NCBI GenBank assembly: GCA_964486455.1
Contig: CAZAMP010000064.1
Span: 1-19,526, forward strand
DNA: 19,526 bases
Direction of reading: 5' to 3'
Source of the DNA: CAZAMP01 sp964486455
GTDB lineage: Bacteria; Eisenbacteria; RBG-16-71-46; CAZAMP01
A program made the translations under genes and the position numbers. Position 1 is the stretch's first letter; each line of letters begins with the position of its first letter. A model generated the notes under the pieces. The model worked only from the letters and a program-made list of their open reading frames with translations, was not told the DNA's origin and ran no database searches. Shown here piece by piece: positions 6,136 through 13,470 of this stretch.

Positions 6136-6666
6136 CTATCTGCGTGACCGCCGACCGGACTTCTTCTTGGGCGCCGCCTTCGTCGCGGCTTTGCGCGATC
6201 GCCGCTTCCGAGACGCCGCTTTGCCCGGGGCCATGCCCTGGGTCAAGAGCCGTCCGACATCACGCTTTCCCAGCTTCCTCAGGGTGACGATCTTGCTCTG
6301 GTGGGTTTCGCGCGGTCGGCTTCGCCCTTGCTCCCAGAACGCGACGGCGCCCGGCGTGACGCCGAGCAGTGTTGCCAGCTCGCTCTGGGTGATTCCGAGT
6401 CGCTTTCGAAGCTTCTGGATCAGACCGGGCGAGAAGCGCGCCTTCCGCATCTCGTCGGCTGACGCCGTGGCAAGTCCCGGCACGCCCGATGGTCGTGGAG
6501 CGCTGCCGGGCGCGTCTTTACGCAGTTGATTGATCGTGCGGCGAAGCTCCGCCACCGTCTTCTTCAGCCGAACGACTTCCTGCGAAACGGGGCGGCTGGT
6601 CGCCTTCGCCTCTTTGCGGGCCAGCCGGACAATCTCGGCTTTCAGGGCGCTCTCTAGCTTTCCCAT
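6136..6666 (-). CDS. XRE-type helix-turn-helix protein with histone-H1-like basic tail
   Basis: The 176-residue protein has a charged N-terminal helix likely to form a coiled coil (VVRLKKTVAELRRTINQLRK, ~31-50). A Pro/Gly/Ala linker follows, then an XRE/Cro-C1 HTH at roughly 78-130 (LIQKLRKRLGITQSELATLL, GVTPGAVAFWEQGRSRP). The tail is very basic, Lys/Arg/Ala-rich (last ~35 residues, e.g. KAASRKRRSRKAATKAAPKKK). The start at 6666 has GGAGG 6 bp upstream. The architecture suggests a DNA-binding regulator or nucleoid-associated protein with a disordered DNA-coating tail, as in histone-H1-like bacterial proteins. It converges with the lipoprotein gene (30-bp gap) and is divergent from the secreted protein at 6838. 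The targets are unknown. Confidence 0.8.
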   Translation of the reverse strand: MGKLESALKAEIVRLARKEAKATSRPVSQEVVRLKKTVAELRRTINQLRKDAPGSAPRPSGVPGLATASADEMRKARFSPGLIQKLRKRLGITQSELATLLGVTPGAVAFWEQGRSRPRETHQSKIVTLRKLGKRDVGRLLTQGMAPGKAASRKRRSRKAATKAAPKKKSGRRSRR

Positions 6667-6837
6667 AGCGAACCTCCATTCTGTGAGGCGAAGCCAGTTG
6701 AGGGTGGAGCAGCTCTTTTTCAGGTGTCAGAAGCTGGCCATCAGGGTCGTGGGTGCTTATCTTTCTAACACATCGTCGGCGGACGTGCCATTGGTAACGC
6801 TCGTTCCCTTCATATTGTCTATAGAGGATTGTCCGAG

Positions 6838-7635
6838 ATGCGCATCCTAATCATGTTCACTTTTTTGGCGATTTCGACCACACAAGCGTGGGGGCAATAC
6901 CTGATCGCTCGAACGCCGGTTTCGGATACGACCTTTGTTGCGGTGATCGACACCGAGAGCGGCACGCTCATCTCCAGTGCGTCCGTTCCATCCGAAGTCA
7001 GCCCCAACAGCACCAAAGCTGTCGGGATCGCATGGGTCGATGGCGACTATCTTCTCGTGGATGACGAGACGGATCGTATCTGGACCGTCACCGAGGATCT
7101 TCAGCTCGCGGCGGAAAGATTCGCCACACCGCCGTTTCCAGGCGGCCTGACCGCACATGACGGCTCTCTCTTCTTGAAAGTCAATGGTAGTGGCGAGCAG
7201 GCGGACATGATCTACGAGCTTGATAGCATGACCGGCGCCGTGGTTGACAGCATCGCGGTACCCGATTCGATCTCGACCATCCAGGATCTCACCAGTGATG
7301 GAACGTACCTCTGGGCGATCGATACCTCTTCGCCCCGGATCTGGCGCATCGATCCGGCGACGGGTCAGTTCGAGCCGTCCGCTGAGCTACCTGGTGTCCT
7401 GTCCTTCTTTTTCGCGATCGCGTGGGATCCGGACAACCAGTGGCTGTGGGTGGTCGAAAGCGCGATCGACGCCCCGCGCGTGCACACTCACGTTCCAGGC
7501 GCCGGAACCATCAACCTCGCGTTCTCCTTCGATGATGGAGAGGAATGGCGCTTCTACCGCTCGATGGTTTTTAGAAACGACATGACCCCGACGCGAGAGA
7601 TGAGCTGGGGAGGCGTGAAGAGTCGGTTTCGCTAG
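6838..7635 (+). CDS. Secreted propeller-like protein of unknown function
   Basis: The 265-residue product has a signal peptide (MRILIMFTFLAISTTQAWG). The body contains repeated beta-strand motifs of the kind found in beta-propellers (VGIAWVDGDYLLVDDETDRI, LWAIDTSSPRIWRIDPATGQ, FAIAWDPDNQWLWVVES). It is therefore probably an extracytoplasmic propeller of the YncE/NHL/SMP-30 sort, but it is short for a full six or seven blades. I chose ATG 6838 (GAGG 10 bp upstream) over the in-frame TTG at 6829. The protein lacks the FlgD-like sorting domain of the protease downstream. It ends with a charged/aromatic tail, TPTREMSWGGVKSRFR, set off from the last blade. Its stop shares the CTAG with the stop of the convergent phosphatase gene. 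Confidence 0.7.
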   Translation: MRILIMFTFLAISTTQAWGQYLIARTPVSDTTFVAVIDTESGTLISSASVPSEVSPNSTKAVGIAWVDGDYLLVDDETDRIWTVTEDLQLAAERFATPPFPGGLTAHDGSLFLKVNGSGEQADMIYELDSMTGAVVDSIAVPDSISTIQDLTSDGTYLWAIDTSSPRIWRIDPATGQFEPSAELPGVLSFFFAIAWDPDNQWLWVVESAIDAPRVHTHVPGAGTINLAFSFDDGEEWRFYRSMVFRNDMTPTREMSWGGVKSRFR

Positions 7636-8462
7636 CCCGCCGCCAGGTGCTCGCGGTAGATCGGGACGACGACGGCCTTCGCCGTGTCGAGAAAACCGCT
7701 CGGCACGATGAGCACTCCGTGCGGCTCGACGGGGTCCTCCTGCAAGTACTTGAGCGGCTCGCCGAGGCAGTTCACCATCGTGAGGCCGGACTCCTCGAGA
7801 ATGACCTGCAGAGCGCAGCTATCCCACTCCTTCGGGTGACCGCCGGCGTGCAGGACGATGTCGACCTGCCCATCCGCGGCCATGGCCGCCCGCCCTCCGA
7901 AGCCGCCCGACGTGAGGATCCGTGACGAGCCGAACGCCTCCGCGATTTTGAGCGTGAGTCCGTGGAGATGCCGTGTGCTCACGCCGAGAACCGGCTCGTC
8001 CACCGGCACGGACGACTCGCGAAAGAGCCGGCGTGTGCTCCCGGTGGCCGTCAGAAACGCCCCCTCCCCGATGGATGCCTCCATCAGGCTGTCCGCCGTA
8101 GGTTGGAAGATCACGCCCATCATCGGTCGCCCCTCCACGGCGAGACCGATCAACACGCCCCACCCGTCGGAGCCCTCGATAAACTCGCGCGTGCCGTCGA
8201 TCGGGTCGACCATCCAGGTGCGCGCGGCCTCGAACCGCCTGGGATCGGGCGGCGACTCTTCGGAGAGAACCGCGTCGTGAGGAAAACGAGAGCGAAGTGC
8301 TTGAACGATGTGCGCGTCGACGACGCGGTCGGCCTCGGTGACCGGTTCATCCCCGACCTTCAAATCGACCCGAAGCTCCGTGCGGAAGTAGCGCATCGCG
8401 ATCTCTCCCGCCTCGCGGGCGAGCGAAACCGCGACCGCGCGTTCATCGCCGAGGACGCTCAT
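7632..8462 (-). CDS. Inositol monophosphatase / 3'(2'),5'-bisphosphate nucleotidase family phosphatase
   Basis: The 276-residue product is a metal-dependent phosphatase of the IMPase superfamily. Metal-site motifs are all present: EPVTEAD (~39-45), SEES (67-70), VDPIDGTREFI (85-95) and the C-terminal KEWDSCA. The REFI after DPIDGT is typical of CysQ/HisN-type members, so the substrate may be 3'-phosphoadenosine 5'-phosphate, histidinol phosphate or inositol phosphate; sequence alone does not decide. Length fits the family. The ATG at 8462 overlaps the TGA of the upstream NTF2-like gene by 4 bp (ATGA), which implies translational coupling. Transcription should come from the promoter at 8937-8965. 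The stop codon overlaps that of the convergent gene at 7635. Confidence 0.92.
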   Translation of the reverse strand: MSVLGDERAVAVSLAREAGEIAMRYFRTELRVDLKVGDEPVTEADRVVDAHIVQALRSRFPHDAVLSEESPPDPRRFEAARTWMVDPIDGTREFIEGSDGWGVLIGLAVEGRPMMGVIFQPTADSLMEASIGEGAFLTATGSTRRLFRESSVPVDEPVLGVSTRHLHGLTLKIAEAFGSSRILTSGGFGGRAAMAADGQVDIVLHAGGHPKEWDSCALQVILEESGLTMVNCLGEPLKYLQEDPVEPHGVLIVPSGFLDTAKAVVVPIYREHLAAG

Positions 8463-8890
8463 TCGGTCTTCGGCTGTTCATCCGGCGCAGGTTCTGGTTT
8501 CTTTGGCAGGAGTGCTTCCGGGGGATCACACTTCACGCGGGCGAGCTTTCCCGGGCTCGTCGAGTCGGTGATGAGGCGGATCTTCCCCTGGAAGGCGTTG
8601 AAATTGGTGACGCGCACGACCGCGGGGGCCTTCGTCTTTCTGTCGGGCGCCCAGAGAACGGCGATCGGCTCGCCGTCGTGCGTCGAGTAGGCGTAGGTGG
8701 CCTGTGGCCCGGCCTTCTTCAGCGTCATCTCGATGGCGCTTCTGAGGAAGTCCGGCGTGTGTGTCGGATGGTTGTCATCGAGTGTGTAGAGCACCCGCTC
8801 GTGGCACATGGCGACGAGCGCGTCAACGTCCCGCTTGTTGAACGCCGCGATAAACGACTGAACGGCATCGACAGTGTCTGCAGTGGCCAC
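8459..8890 (-). CDS. SnoaL/NTF2-like domain protein
   Basis: The 143-residue product begins in the NTF2-like style (DAVQSFIAAFNKRDVDALVAMCHERVLYTLDD), with the cone-shaped alpha+beta fold typical of SnoaL-like proteins. A Pro/Lys/Glu-rich tail (LLPKKPEPAPDEQPKTE) follows. The open frame reaches a TTG at 8965, but that codon lies in the -35 box of a strong promoter. I chose GTG 8890, which has AGGAG 8 bp upstream and lies about 40 nt after the expected transcript start. There is no signal peptide, so it is probably cytoplasmic. The ligand or enzyme activity cannot be predicted; members range from isomerases to scaffold and immunity-like proteins. It is coupled by a 4-bp overlap to the phosphatase gene. 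Confidence 0.75.
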   Translation of the reverse strand: MATADTVDAVQSFIAAFNKRDVDALVAMCHERVLYTLDDNHPTHTPDFLRSAIEMTLKKAGPQATYAYSTHDGEPIAVLWAPDRKTKAPAVVRVTNFNAFQGKIRLITDSTSPGKLARVKCDPPEALLPKKPEPAPDEQPKTE

Positions 8891-8936
8891 CGGATCATCT
8901 CCTGGTCGGAAGAGGTTGGTACCGCGATAGGGTGAG

Positions 8937-8965
8937 ATGATAGGAACTGGGAGAGGGCGTGTCAA
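8937..8965 (-). promoter_or_regulatory. Strong sigma-70 promoter of the NTF2-like/phosphatase operon
   Basis: On the minus strand TTGACA (8965-8960), a 17-bp spacer and TATCAT (8942-8937) match the housekeeping consensus at 11 of 12 positions. Transcription would start near 8930. Confidence 0.8.
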
Positions 8966-8969
8966 AGGA

Positions 8970-8999
8970 GGAGGGGCGACCGCGATGCGGTGCCCCTCC
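8970..8999 (-). terminator. Long stem-loop terminator after the metalloprotease gene
   Basis: GGAGGGGC (8970-8977) pairs with GCCCCTCC (8992-8999), and inside it ACCGC (8979-8983) pairs with GCGGT (8987-8991) around a GAT loop, with one bulged G. It lies 28 bp past the protease stop. The T tail is only three bases before the next promoter's -35. Confidence 0.65.
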
Positions 9000-9027
9000 C
9001 ACTTCCGCTGATGGCTACGTCCCGATG

Positions 9028-10878
9028 CTACTTCAACAGGACCATCTTGCGAGAGATCGTCTCCGAGCCCGTCTCCAGGGTGTAGAAATACATCCCGGAC
9101 GGAAGCTCTCGATCGAGGTTGTCCCGTCCGTCCCAGGAGATCGTGTGGTTGCCTGAGCGGCGAACGCCGTCAATGAGCGAACGTACTTCGCGCCCCGCGG
9201 CGTCGAACACCCGGAGCCAGACCATGCTTTCGCGATCCAGCTCGAACTCGATTTGTGTCATCGGGTTGAACGGGTTGGGGACGTTTTGCGAGAGCGCAAA
9301 GGCCGAGCCGGAACCGACTGTCGCCACGTCGGTCGTGATCTCGGCGCCGCACACCTCTTCCCAGAGCGTCTGGGCCTGGGTGGCGTTCGCGCGAAGATCG
9401 ACAACCGAGGTTCCGCCGAGGATCGCGAAGCCCGCGTAGGCGGTATCGCCCGCGGCGATGTTGAAATCGCCCGTCGCGATGAGCGTGCCAATGTCCTCCG
9501 GTCCGCGCGACGTCTGCGCAAACCCGCTGAACAGGTAGCTCGCTTTGTCGGAGTCCGTCCAGTTGTCGCTGGTTCCAACCGCGCGGAAGGTCAAGGCGCC
9601 TTCCGGATTCAGCACCGTGATGCCGCCCTTGTTGCTCGTGCTGGGATCGGAGATCACGCCGAGGTCGATATCGGCCTCGTAGCTCACCGAGTTGGTCTGG
9701 TACACGTTGTTGAAGTCCCAGTCCATGACGAGGCCGACCCGGAGGCCGTTGATCGCGGATCCGGAGTTGTTCGCGAGCTTGTAGCACAGGATGACGAAGT
9801 CGTTGTTCGGCGGAGCCTGGAACGCGTGGGACGTCGCGATCACCTCGATCCCGTACGGGCTTTCCGCGTGCTCGTCATCGAACGAACACTGGGCCATCTG
9901 GTCCGACACGTCGCTCGGCTCCAGGAAGAGGATCTCGGACGTCTGATACGTGTCGTTGTCCTCTTCTCGGATCGCCGACGGCGACTGGCGATAGTCGTCG
10001 GAGACCGGGTCATCGGCGCCGGTGCCGAATAGGATCGACCCTTCGTAGACGTTCTGTACGCCGGCGGGGTACTGGAAGCCGCTGCCGTACTGGCCGGGAA
10101 CGCCTTCACCTGTGCCGGATACGCAGATGTTTCCGGTGTTGAGCATCGAGAAGACCACGCTACCCGCGTCCAGGTCCTGAACCTGCATGGGAACATAGTC
10201 GTCATCGTAGAGACATCTCAGGCCCGCCATGTCGTCGGAGTGGAGCGAGGCCATCCAGGTCTGGCAATAGCCGACGGACGCGTACATGGTGGCGCCGCCG
10301 ACGGTCGAGTGGCCGAGTCCGAGGAAGTGGCCGATCTCGTGAACCGTAATGCTCCGAACGTCGAAGATGTTGGACCCACAACCGTTTCCACACGGTGGCA
10401 GCGCGTCATCGTGCGTTCCGAAGCTATACGTGTCCGAGTAGGTGATGTCTGACTCCTTGCGTCCCCAGAGCTCCTGCGGCCCTCCGACGCAGTTGTCGCA
10501 CCATGACGCGTCCCCGCCGCTCCCCCAGTAGTAGGAGTACGTGACGGCGATGACGCTTCCCGAGCACTGATTGAGGCAATCCTCGAACGAGATCGCGCTG
10601 ATCCCGTCCATGGTCCCGCCGCACGAGGTCGTGTAGGCGCCTTCCTGGAAGTCGAGCGTTTGTTCGGTCACGTCCTCCCAGGTCTGGAACGAGATACGGA
10701 CTTCGTCGAGCTCTCCCTGGCCCGGGATGCAGTGCTCATCCAGCACGTTGTTGAGTCGATACTCGACCGGATTGCTGGGGGCCCACCACGGACCGTTGAT
10801 CAGCGCGTATGCGCCCGCTTGCTGGGTCGCGACGACCAAGAGGAGCGCGGCGGCGATAAGTAGTGCAGTCGTTCTCAT
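9028..10878 (-). CDS. Secreted matrixin-like zinc metalloprotease with FlgD-like/T9SS-type C-terminal domain
   Basis: The 616-residue product has a signal peptide (MRTTALLIAAALLLVVATQQ, cut near AGA). The catalytic domain (~30-210) carries the metzincin zinc site HEIGHFLGLGH at 180-190 (ligands His180, His184, His190; catalytic Glu181) and a Met-turn near Met198 (ATMYA). No cysteine-switch propeptide precedes the domain, and the region is rich in cysteines, probably disulfides. A large beta-rich middle region follows. The last ~85 residues form a FlgD-like domain (NVPNPFNP, VWLRVFDAAGREVRSL, SGMYFYTLETG) with terminal MVLLK, as in type IX secretion substrates. Start: GGGAGG 6-7 bp upstream. 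Its ATG overlaps the TGA of the preceding secreted protein gene by 4 bp, so the two are co-expressed. Confidence 0.93.
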   Translation of the reverse strand: MRTTALLIAAALLLVVATQQAGAYALINGPWWAPSNPVEYRLNNVLDEHCIPGQGELDEVRISFQTWEDVTEQTLDFQEGAYTTSCGGTMDGISAISFEDCLNQCSGSVIAVTYSYYWGSGGDASWCDNCVGGPQELWGRKESDITYSDTYSFGTHDDALPPCGNGCGSNIFDVRSITVHEIGHFLGLGHSTVGGATMYASVGYCQTWMASLHSDDMAGLRCLYDDDYVPMQVQDLDAGSVVFSMLNTGNICVSGTGEGVPGQYGSGFQYPAGVQNVYEGSILFGTGADDPVSDDYRQSPSAIREEDNDTYQTSEILFLEPSDVSDQMAQCSFDDEHAESPYGIEVIATSHAFQAPPNNDFVILCYKLANNSGSAINGLRVGLVMDWDFNNVYQTNSVSYEADIDLGVISDPSTSNKGGITVLNPEGALTFRAVGTSDNWTDSDKASYLFSGFAQTSRGPEDIGTLIATGDFNIAAGDTAYAGFAILGGTSVVDLRANATQAQTLWEEVCGAEITTDVATVGSGSAFALSQNVPNPFNPMTQIEFELDRESMVWLRVFDAAGREVRSLIDGVRRSGNHTISWDGRDNLDRELPSGMYFYTLETGSETISRKMVLLK

Positions 10879-11480
10879 CGCACACCTCCCGGAAGCTCAT
10901 CGATGTCCGCATTGTCGCGAATCGTCTGGACGAACGTGCCGTAGAAGCGCTTGCCGGACTCGGCGTCGACGGTGGAGTCCAGTTGCCCGTCGTGATCGGC
11001 GTTGAAGCTGGCATCGACGCCGTCCTGCCGGATGACGATCTCCTCGCCCGTCTCATAGTCGACGGTGATCGCGAACTTGCCCTGGCACATTCCATGGGCG
11101 CGGTAGTAGTAGTCGTTCTTGACTTCGACGAAGACGATGACGCGCTCGCCGATCTCGAACTCGGGCGTGCAGCTCACCTCGACATAGACGTCGTTCGCTG
11201 TGCCACCGAGCTCCTCGAGGACGATCGTTTCCCCGTCGACGCTACCCTTGTAGAGCGTATCCAACGAAAGGGTCACGTACGTGTACACGAACTTGTGATC
11301 CTGGTGCCATCGACTCTCGACGTCGGCAACGACGCCTTCGACGACCAGGTCGGAGAGAATCGTGAGCTCCTCCGTCGACCGTCGAATCATGGTCGTGCCT
11401 TGTGCGGTCTCACACCATGCGGCACTCAGGACCGCCACGGCCATCATGGCCACGACGACCCTCGATACGAAACGGGTCAT
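10875..11480 (-). CDS. Secreted partner protein encoded upstream of the metalloprotease
   Basis: The 201-residue product has a signal peptide (MTRFVSRVVVAMMAVAVLSA). Its single beta-rich domain contains STEELTILSDLVVEGVVADV, TYVTLSLDTLYKGS and the strand pair IGERVIVFVEV / GKFAITVDYETG. This is the kind of small domain I associate with genes placed directly before matrixins in environmental genomes; that association is from memory, not a search. The frame is open far upstream (to 12170), but I chose ATG 11480. It has AAGGAGG 5 bp upstream and starts the signal peptide, while the upstream extension is Arg/Pro-rich and unlike protein. The TGA overlaps the protease ATG by 4 bp. Possible roles are protease inhibitor, chaperone or cofactor. 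Confidence 0.8.
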   Translation of the reverse strand: MTRFVSRVVVAMMAVAVLSAAWCETAQGTTMIRRSTEELTILSDLVVEGVVADVESRWHQDHKFVYTYVTLSLDTLYKGSVDGETIVLEELGGTANDVYVEVSCTPEFEIGERVIVFVEVKNDYYYRAHGMCQGKFAITVDYETGEEIVIRQDGVDASFNADHDGQLDSTVDAESGKRFYGTFVQTIRDNADIDELPGGVR

Positions 11481-11607
11481 GGGAACCTCCTTGGGGTGCG
11501 CGAACGCGGGAGAACCGCGCCCCCGACCGATGGATGATTCGCAGGAACCTGCGCTGGAACCGGAGGGGATCGCCGTGTTTGCTAGGCTGCGGGATCCCAA
11601 CACTATG

Positions 11608-11636
11608 ATTCTACCCGAAAGCGCCGGAAGCGACAA
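11608..11636 (-). promoter_or_regulatory. Sigma-70-like promoter of the secreted partner/metalloprotease operon
   Basis: On the minus strand TTGTCG (11636-11631), a 17-bp spacer and TAGAAT (11613-11608) give a leader of about 120 nt before ATG 11480. Confidence 0.6.
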
Positions 11637-11883
11637 TTGGTCAGGCCGTTGCGCGCGGCCGCGGTGGCGTTTCGTTCGGGAATCCGACCACCCGTTAGGA
11701 AGTCGACAGACGCTCATCGGAGGGTGCCGCATGCGCAAAACCCCTTTGTGCACATGACGATGTGTCCGATTTCTGACGTCGCACGGACTAATCCGCGCCC
11801 GCGCTGACGTGGAGGTGACGCGGACAGCGCATTTGTTGGGAGATCCGGACGCGAAATTGATGTCCCGGCGGATGGTGCGCCCG

Positions 11884-11899
11884 TGGCACCTCACTTGCG
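11884..11899 (+). promoter_or_regulatory. Second sigma-54 (-24/-12) promoter, no recognised gene downstream
   Basis: TGGCAC-CTCAC-TTGC has GG (11885-11886) and GC (11897-11898) exactly 10 bp apart and matches all ten core consensus bases. Transcription would run toward 12180, a stretch with no good coding frame and two dyads, so it may make a small RNA or an antisense RNA to the deaminase gene end. Confidence 0.55.
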
Positions 11900-12142
11900 T
11901 TGGCGTGATCGCGGCGGGGCGTCGATGGGTCATGGCCAGTCCGTCGCATCCGGGGACGGGGGCGGCCAAATCGGCTGGTTCCTTCCGGGGCGTCTCCGGA
12001 TATCGGCGGACCCCATTGGCGTCACCGCCACCAGTTTCCGCGGCGCGAGGTCGCTGAGGAACCGGCGTGGGGCTTCGACCACCGTCGTGTTCCGTGTCCG
12101 CTCCGCTCGGCTCCGCGCATTGCGCGGTTTCCTCGCGTCGCG

Positions 12143-12160
12143 CCGTTTTCGTCAAAACGG
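12143..12160. terminator. Stem-loop after the deaminase gene
   Basis: CCGTTTT (12143-12149) and AAAACGG (12154-12160) form a perfect 7-bp stem with a 4-nt loop, 21 bp beyond the stop of the minus-strand deaminase. It is symmetric and could serve either strand. There is no T tail outside the stem. Confidence 0.4.
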
Positions 12161-12180
12161 TAAGGATCACGGGACGGTGA

Positions 12181-12624
12181 CTAACGGATGGAGGATAGCG
12201 ACTCGCTGAGATCGATCAGCTCTATTCCGAGCTCTTTCGCGATCTCGATCGCCCGTTCGTCGCGGTAGAACTCACCGAAGCAGATTCGCCGGATGCCCGC
12301 GTTGGCGATGAGCTTGAAGCAATTCCAGCAGGGGCTGGCCGTCGTGTAGATATCGGCTCCGTCAACACAGACACCGATCTTCGATGCTTGGACGATGGCG
12401 TTGGCTTCAGCGTGCACGGTCCGTACGCAGTGACCGTCTTCCATGAGGTGGCCGACTTCGTCGCAGTGCTGCAAGCCACGGATCGAACCGTTGTACCCCG
12501 TCGAGAGGATCGTCTTGTCCCGGACGATCACCGCACCCACGTGTTTTCTGTCACAAGTCGCCCGTGTGGCCACCTGCTTGGCGATGTTCATGAAGTAGTG
12601 GTCCCACGTCACTCGGTCGTCCAT
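12181..12624 (-). CDS. Deoxycytidylate (dCMP) deaminase family protein
   Basis: This 147-residue zinc-dependent deaminase converts dCMP to dUMP for thymidylate synthesis. The zinc and catalytic signature is complete: HAEANA (His ligand, catalytic Glu) near residue 88 and PCWNC near residue 112. Upstream, TCDRKHVGAVIV and STGYNG are typical of the dCMP deaminase/ComEB family. The frame allows an ATG at 12633, but AGGG directly abuts that codon. The ATG at 12624, 9 bp after AGGG, is more likely. It lies 27 bp after cdaA on the same strand and is probably the last gene of the tilS operon. Confidence 0.92.
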   Translation of the reverse strand: MDDRVTWDHYFMNIAKQVATRATCDRKHVGAVIVRDKTILSTGYNGSIRGLQHCDEVGHLMEDGHCVRTVHAEANAIVQASKIGVCVDGADIYTTASPCWNCFKLIANAGIRRICFGEFYRDERAIEIAKELGIELIDLSESLSSIR

Positions 12625-12651
12625 GGTGTTCATCCCTATTGTGAAGATCGA

Positions 12652-13470
12652 TCAGCGCCTGGATCCCTGCAGCCCGCCCCGCCCGAAGATATCGCGGAAT
12701 CGCGGCGAAGGCTTCTCCTTCTTCTCCTTGATGCCGAGCACCTGACTCAGGTAGCTGCGGAGCTCAGCGGCATCCTTCATGCGGGTCAGCTTTCCGTCCG
12801 CCGCGATGGAGATCCATCCGGTCTGTTCACTCACGATGATGATCACGGCGTCGGTTTCTTCGCTGAGCCCGATCGCCGCGCGGTGTCGCGTCCCGAACGC
12901 GCGCCCGGGATGACGACGATGTGAAAGGGGAAGTATGCAGCGCGCCGCCGTGATCTGATCGCCGCGGATGATCACCGCGCCGTCGTGAAGCGGGCTCCTT
13001 GTGTTGAAGATTGACAGCAGGAGCTCTTGAGACACGTTGGAGTTGAGTCGGGTTCCCGTCTCCAGGAAGTTCTTCAGGCCGACGCCCTGCTCGATCACGA
13101 TGATCCCACCCACGCGCTTCTGGCTCATCGCCTCGCAGGCGCGGACGACGTGGCCGACGATGCCGTACGCCTCCGTGCTCACGAAGCGGCTGAACACACG
13201 GTACTGCCCGATCTGCGCGAGGGCCCGCCTGAGCTCGGGCTGAAAGAGAATGATAAATGCGATGATCCAGACCGTCTTGAGGCTCGAAAGAAACCAGTTC
13301 AACGTGCGGAGCTCAGCCCATTCGGCCACGATCGACAGGACGACGATGGTCAGTAGCCCGATGATCATCTGCGCCGCGCGTGTTCCGCGGATGAGTAGGA
13401 AGAGCCTGTAGAACAGAAACGCCACGACGAGAATGTCGATGACGCGAAGCGGCCACGCACCCCAGTTCAC
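12652..13470 (-). CDS. cdaA: Membrane diadenylate cyclase CdaA (c-di-AMP synthase)
   Basis: The 272-residue product makes c-di-AMP from two ATP at the inner membrane. Three N-terminal hydrophobic segments (IDILVVAFLFYRLFLLI, MIIGLLTIVVLSIVAEW, VWIIAFIILFQPELRRAL) lead into the DAC domain with SPLHDGAVII (DGA motif) and GTRHRAAIGLSEETDA (RHR motif), both intact. A charged C-terminal tail of about 35 residues follows (KEKKEKPSPRFRD). It starts with GTG at 13470, overlapping the TGA of folP by 4 bp (GTGA), so the two are translationally coupled. No cdaR or glmM neighbour is present, unlike Firmicutes. The folP-cdaA arrangement recurs in several Gram-negative phyla as I recall. Confidence 0.95.
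   Translation of the reverse strand: MNWGAWPLRVIDILVVAFLFYRLFLLIRGTRAAQMIIGLLTIVVLSIVAEWAELRTLNWFLSSLKTVWIIAFIILFQPELRRALAQIGQYRVFSRFVSTEAYGIVGHVVRACEAMSQKRVGGIIVIEQGVGLKNFLETGTRLNSNVSQELLLSIFNTRSPLHDGAVIIRGDQITAARCILPLSHRRHPGRAFGTRHRAAIGLSEETDAVIIIVSEQTGWISIAADGKLTRMKDAAELRSYLSQVLGIKEKKEKPSPRFRDIFGRGGLQGSRR

Larger units (their letters stand above)
11481..12180. other. 700-bp region without a convincing gene, with two promoters and dyads
   Basis: Long open frames on both strands here are Arg/Pro/Ser-rich without ribosome sites and look like chance frames in GC-rich DNA. The region holds the promoter of the secreted pair (11608-11636, minus), a consensus sigma-54 promoter (11884-11899, plus), a perfect dyad CCGCGCA-T-TGCGCGG at 12113-12127 and a stem-loop at 12143-12160. 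Confidence 0.6.

Noticed and set aside
11481..12170. In-frame N-terminal extension of the secreted partner protein
   Set aside because: The extension is Arg/Pro/Ser-rich, has no family character and would bury the signal peptide; the ATG at 11480 has AAGGAGG at ideal spacing and a promoter lies inside the extension.
11883..12209. Plus-strand frame downstream of the second sigma-54 promoter
   Set aside because: It begins at the promoter itself, has no ribosome site, is very Arg-rich and runs into the deaminase gene on the other strand; not credible as a protein.
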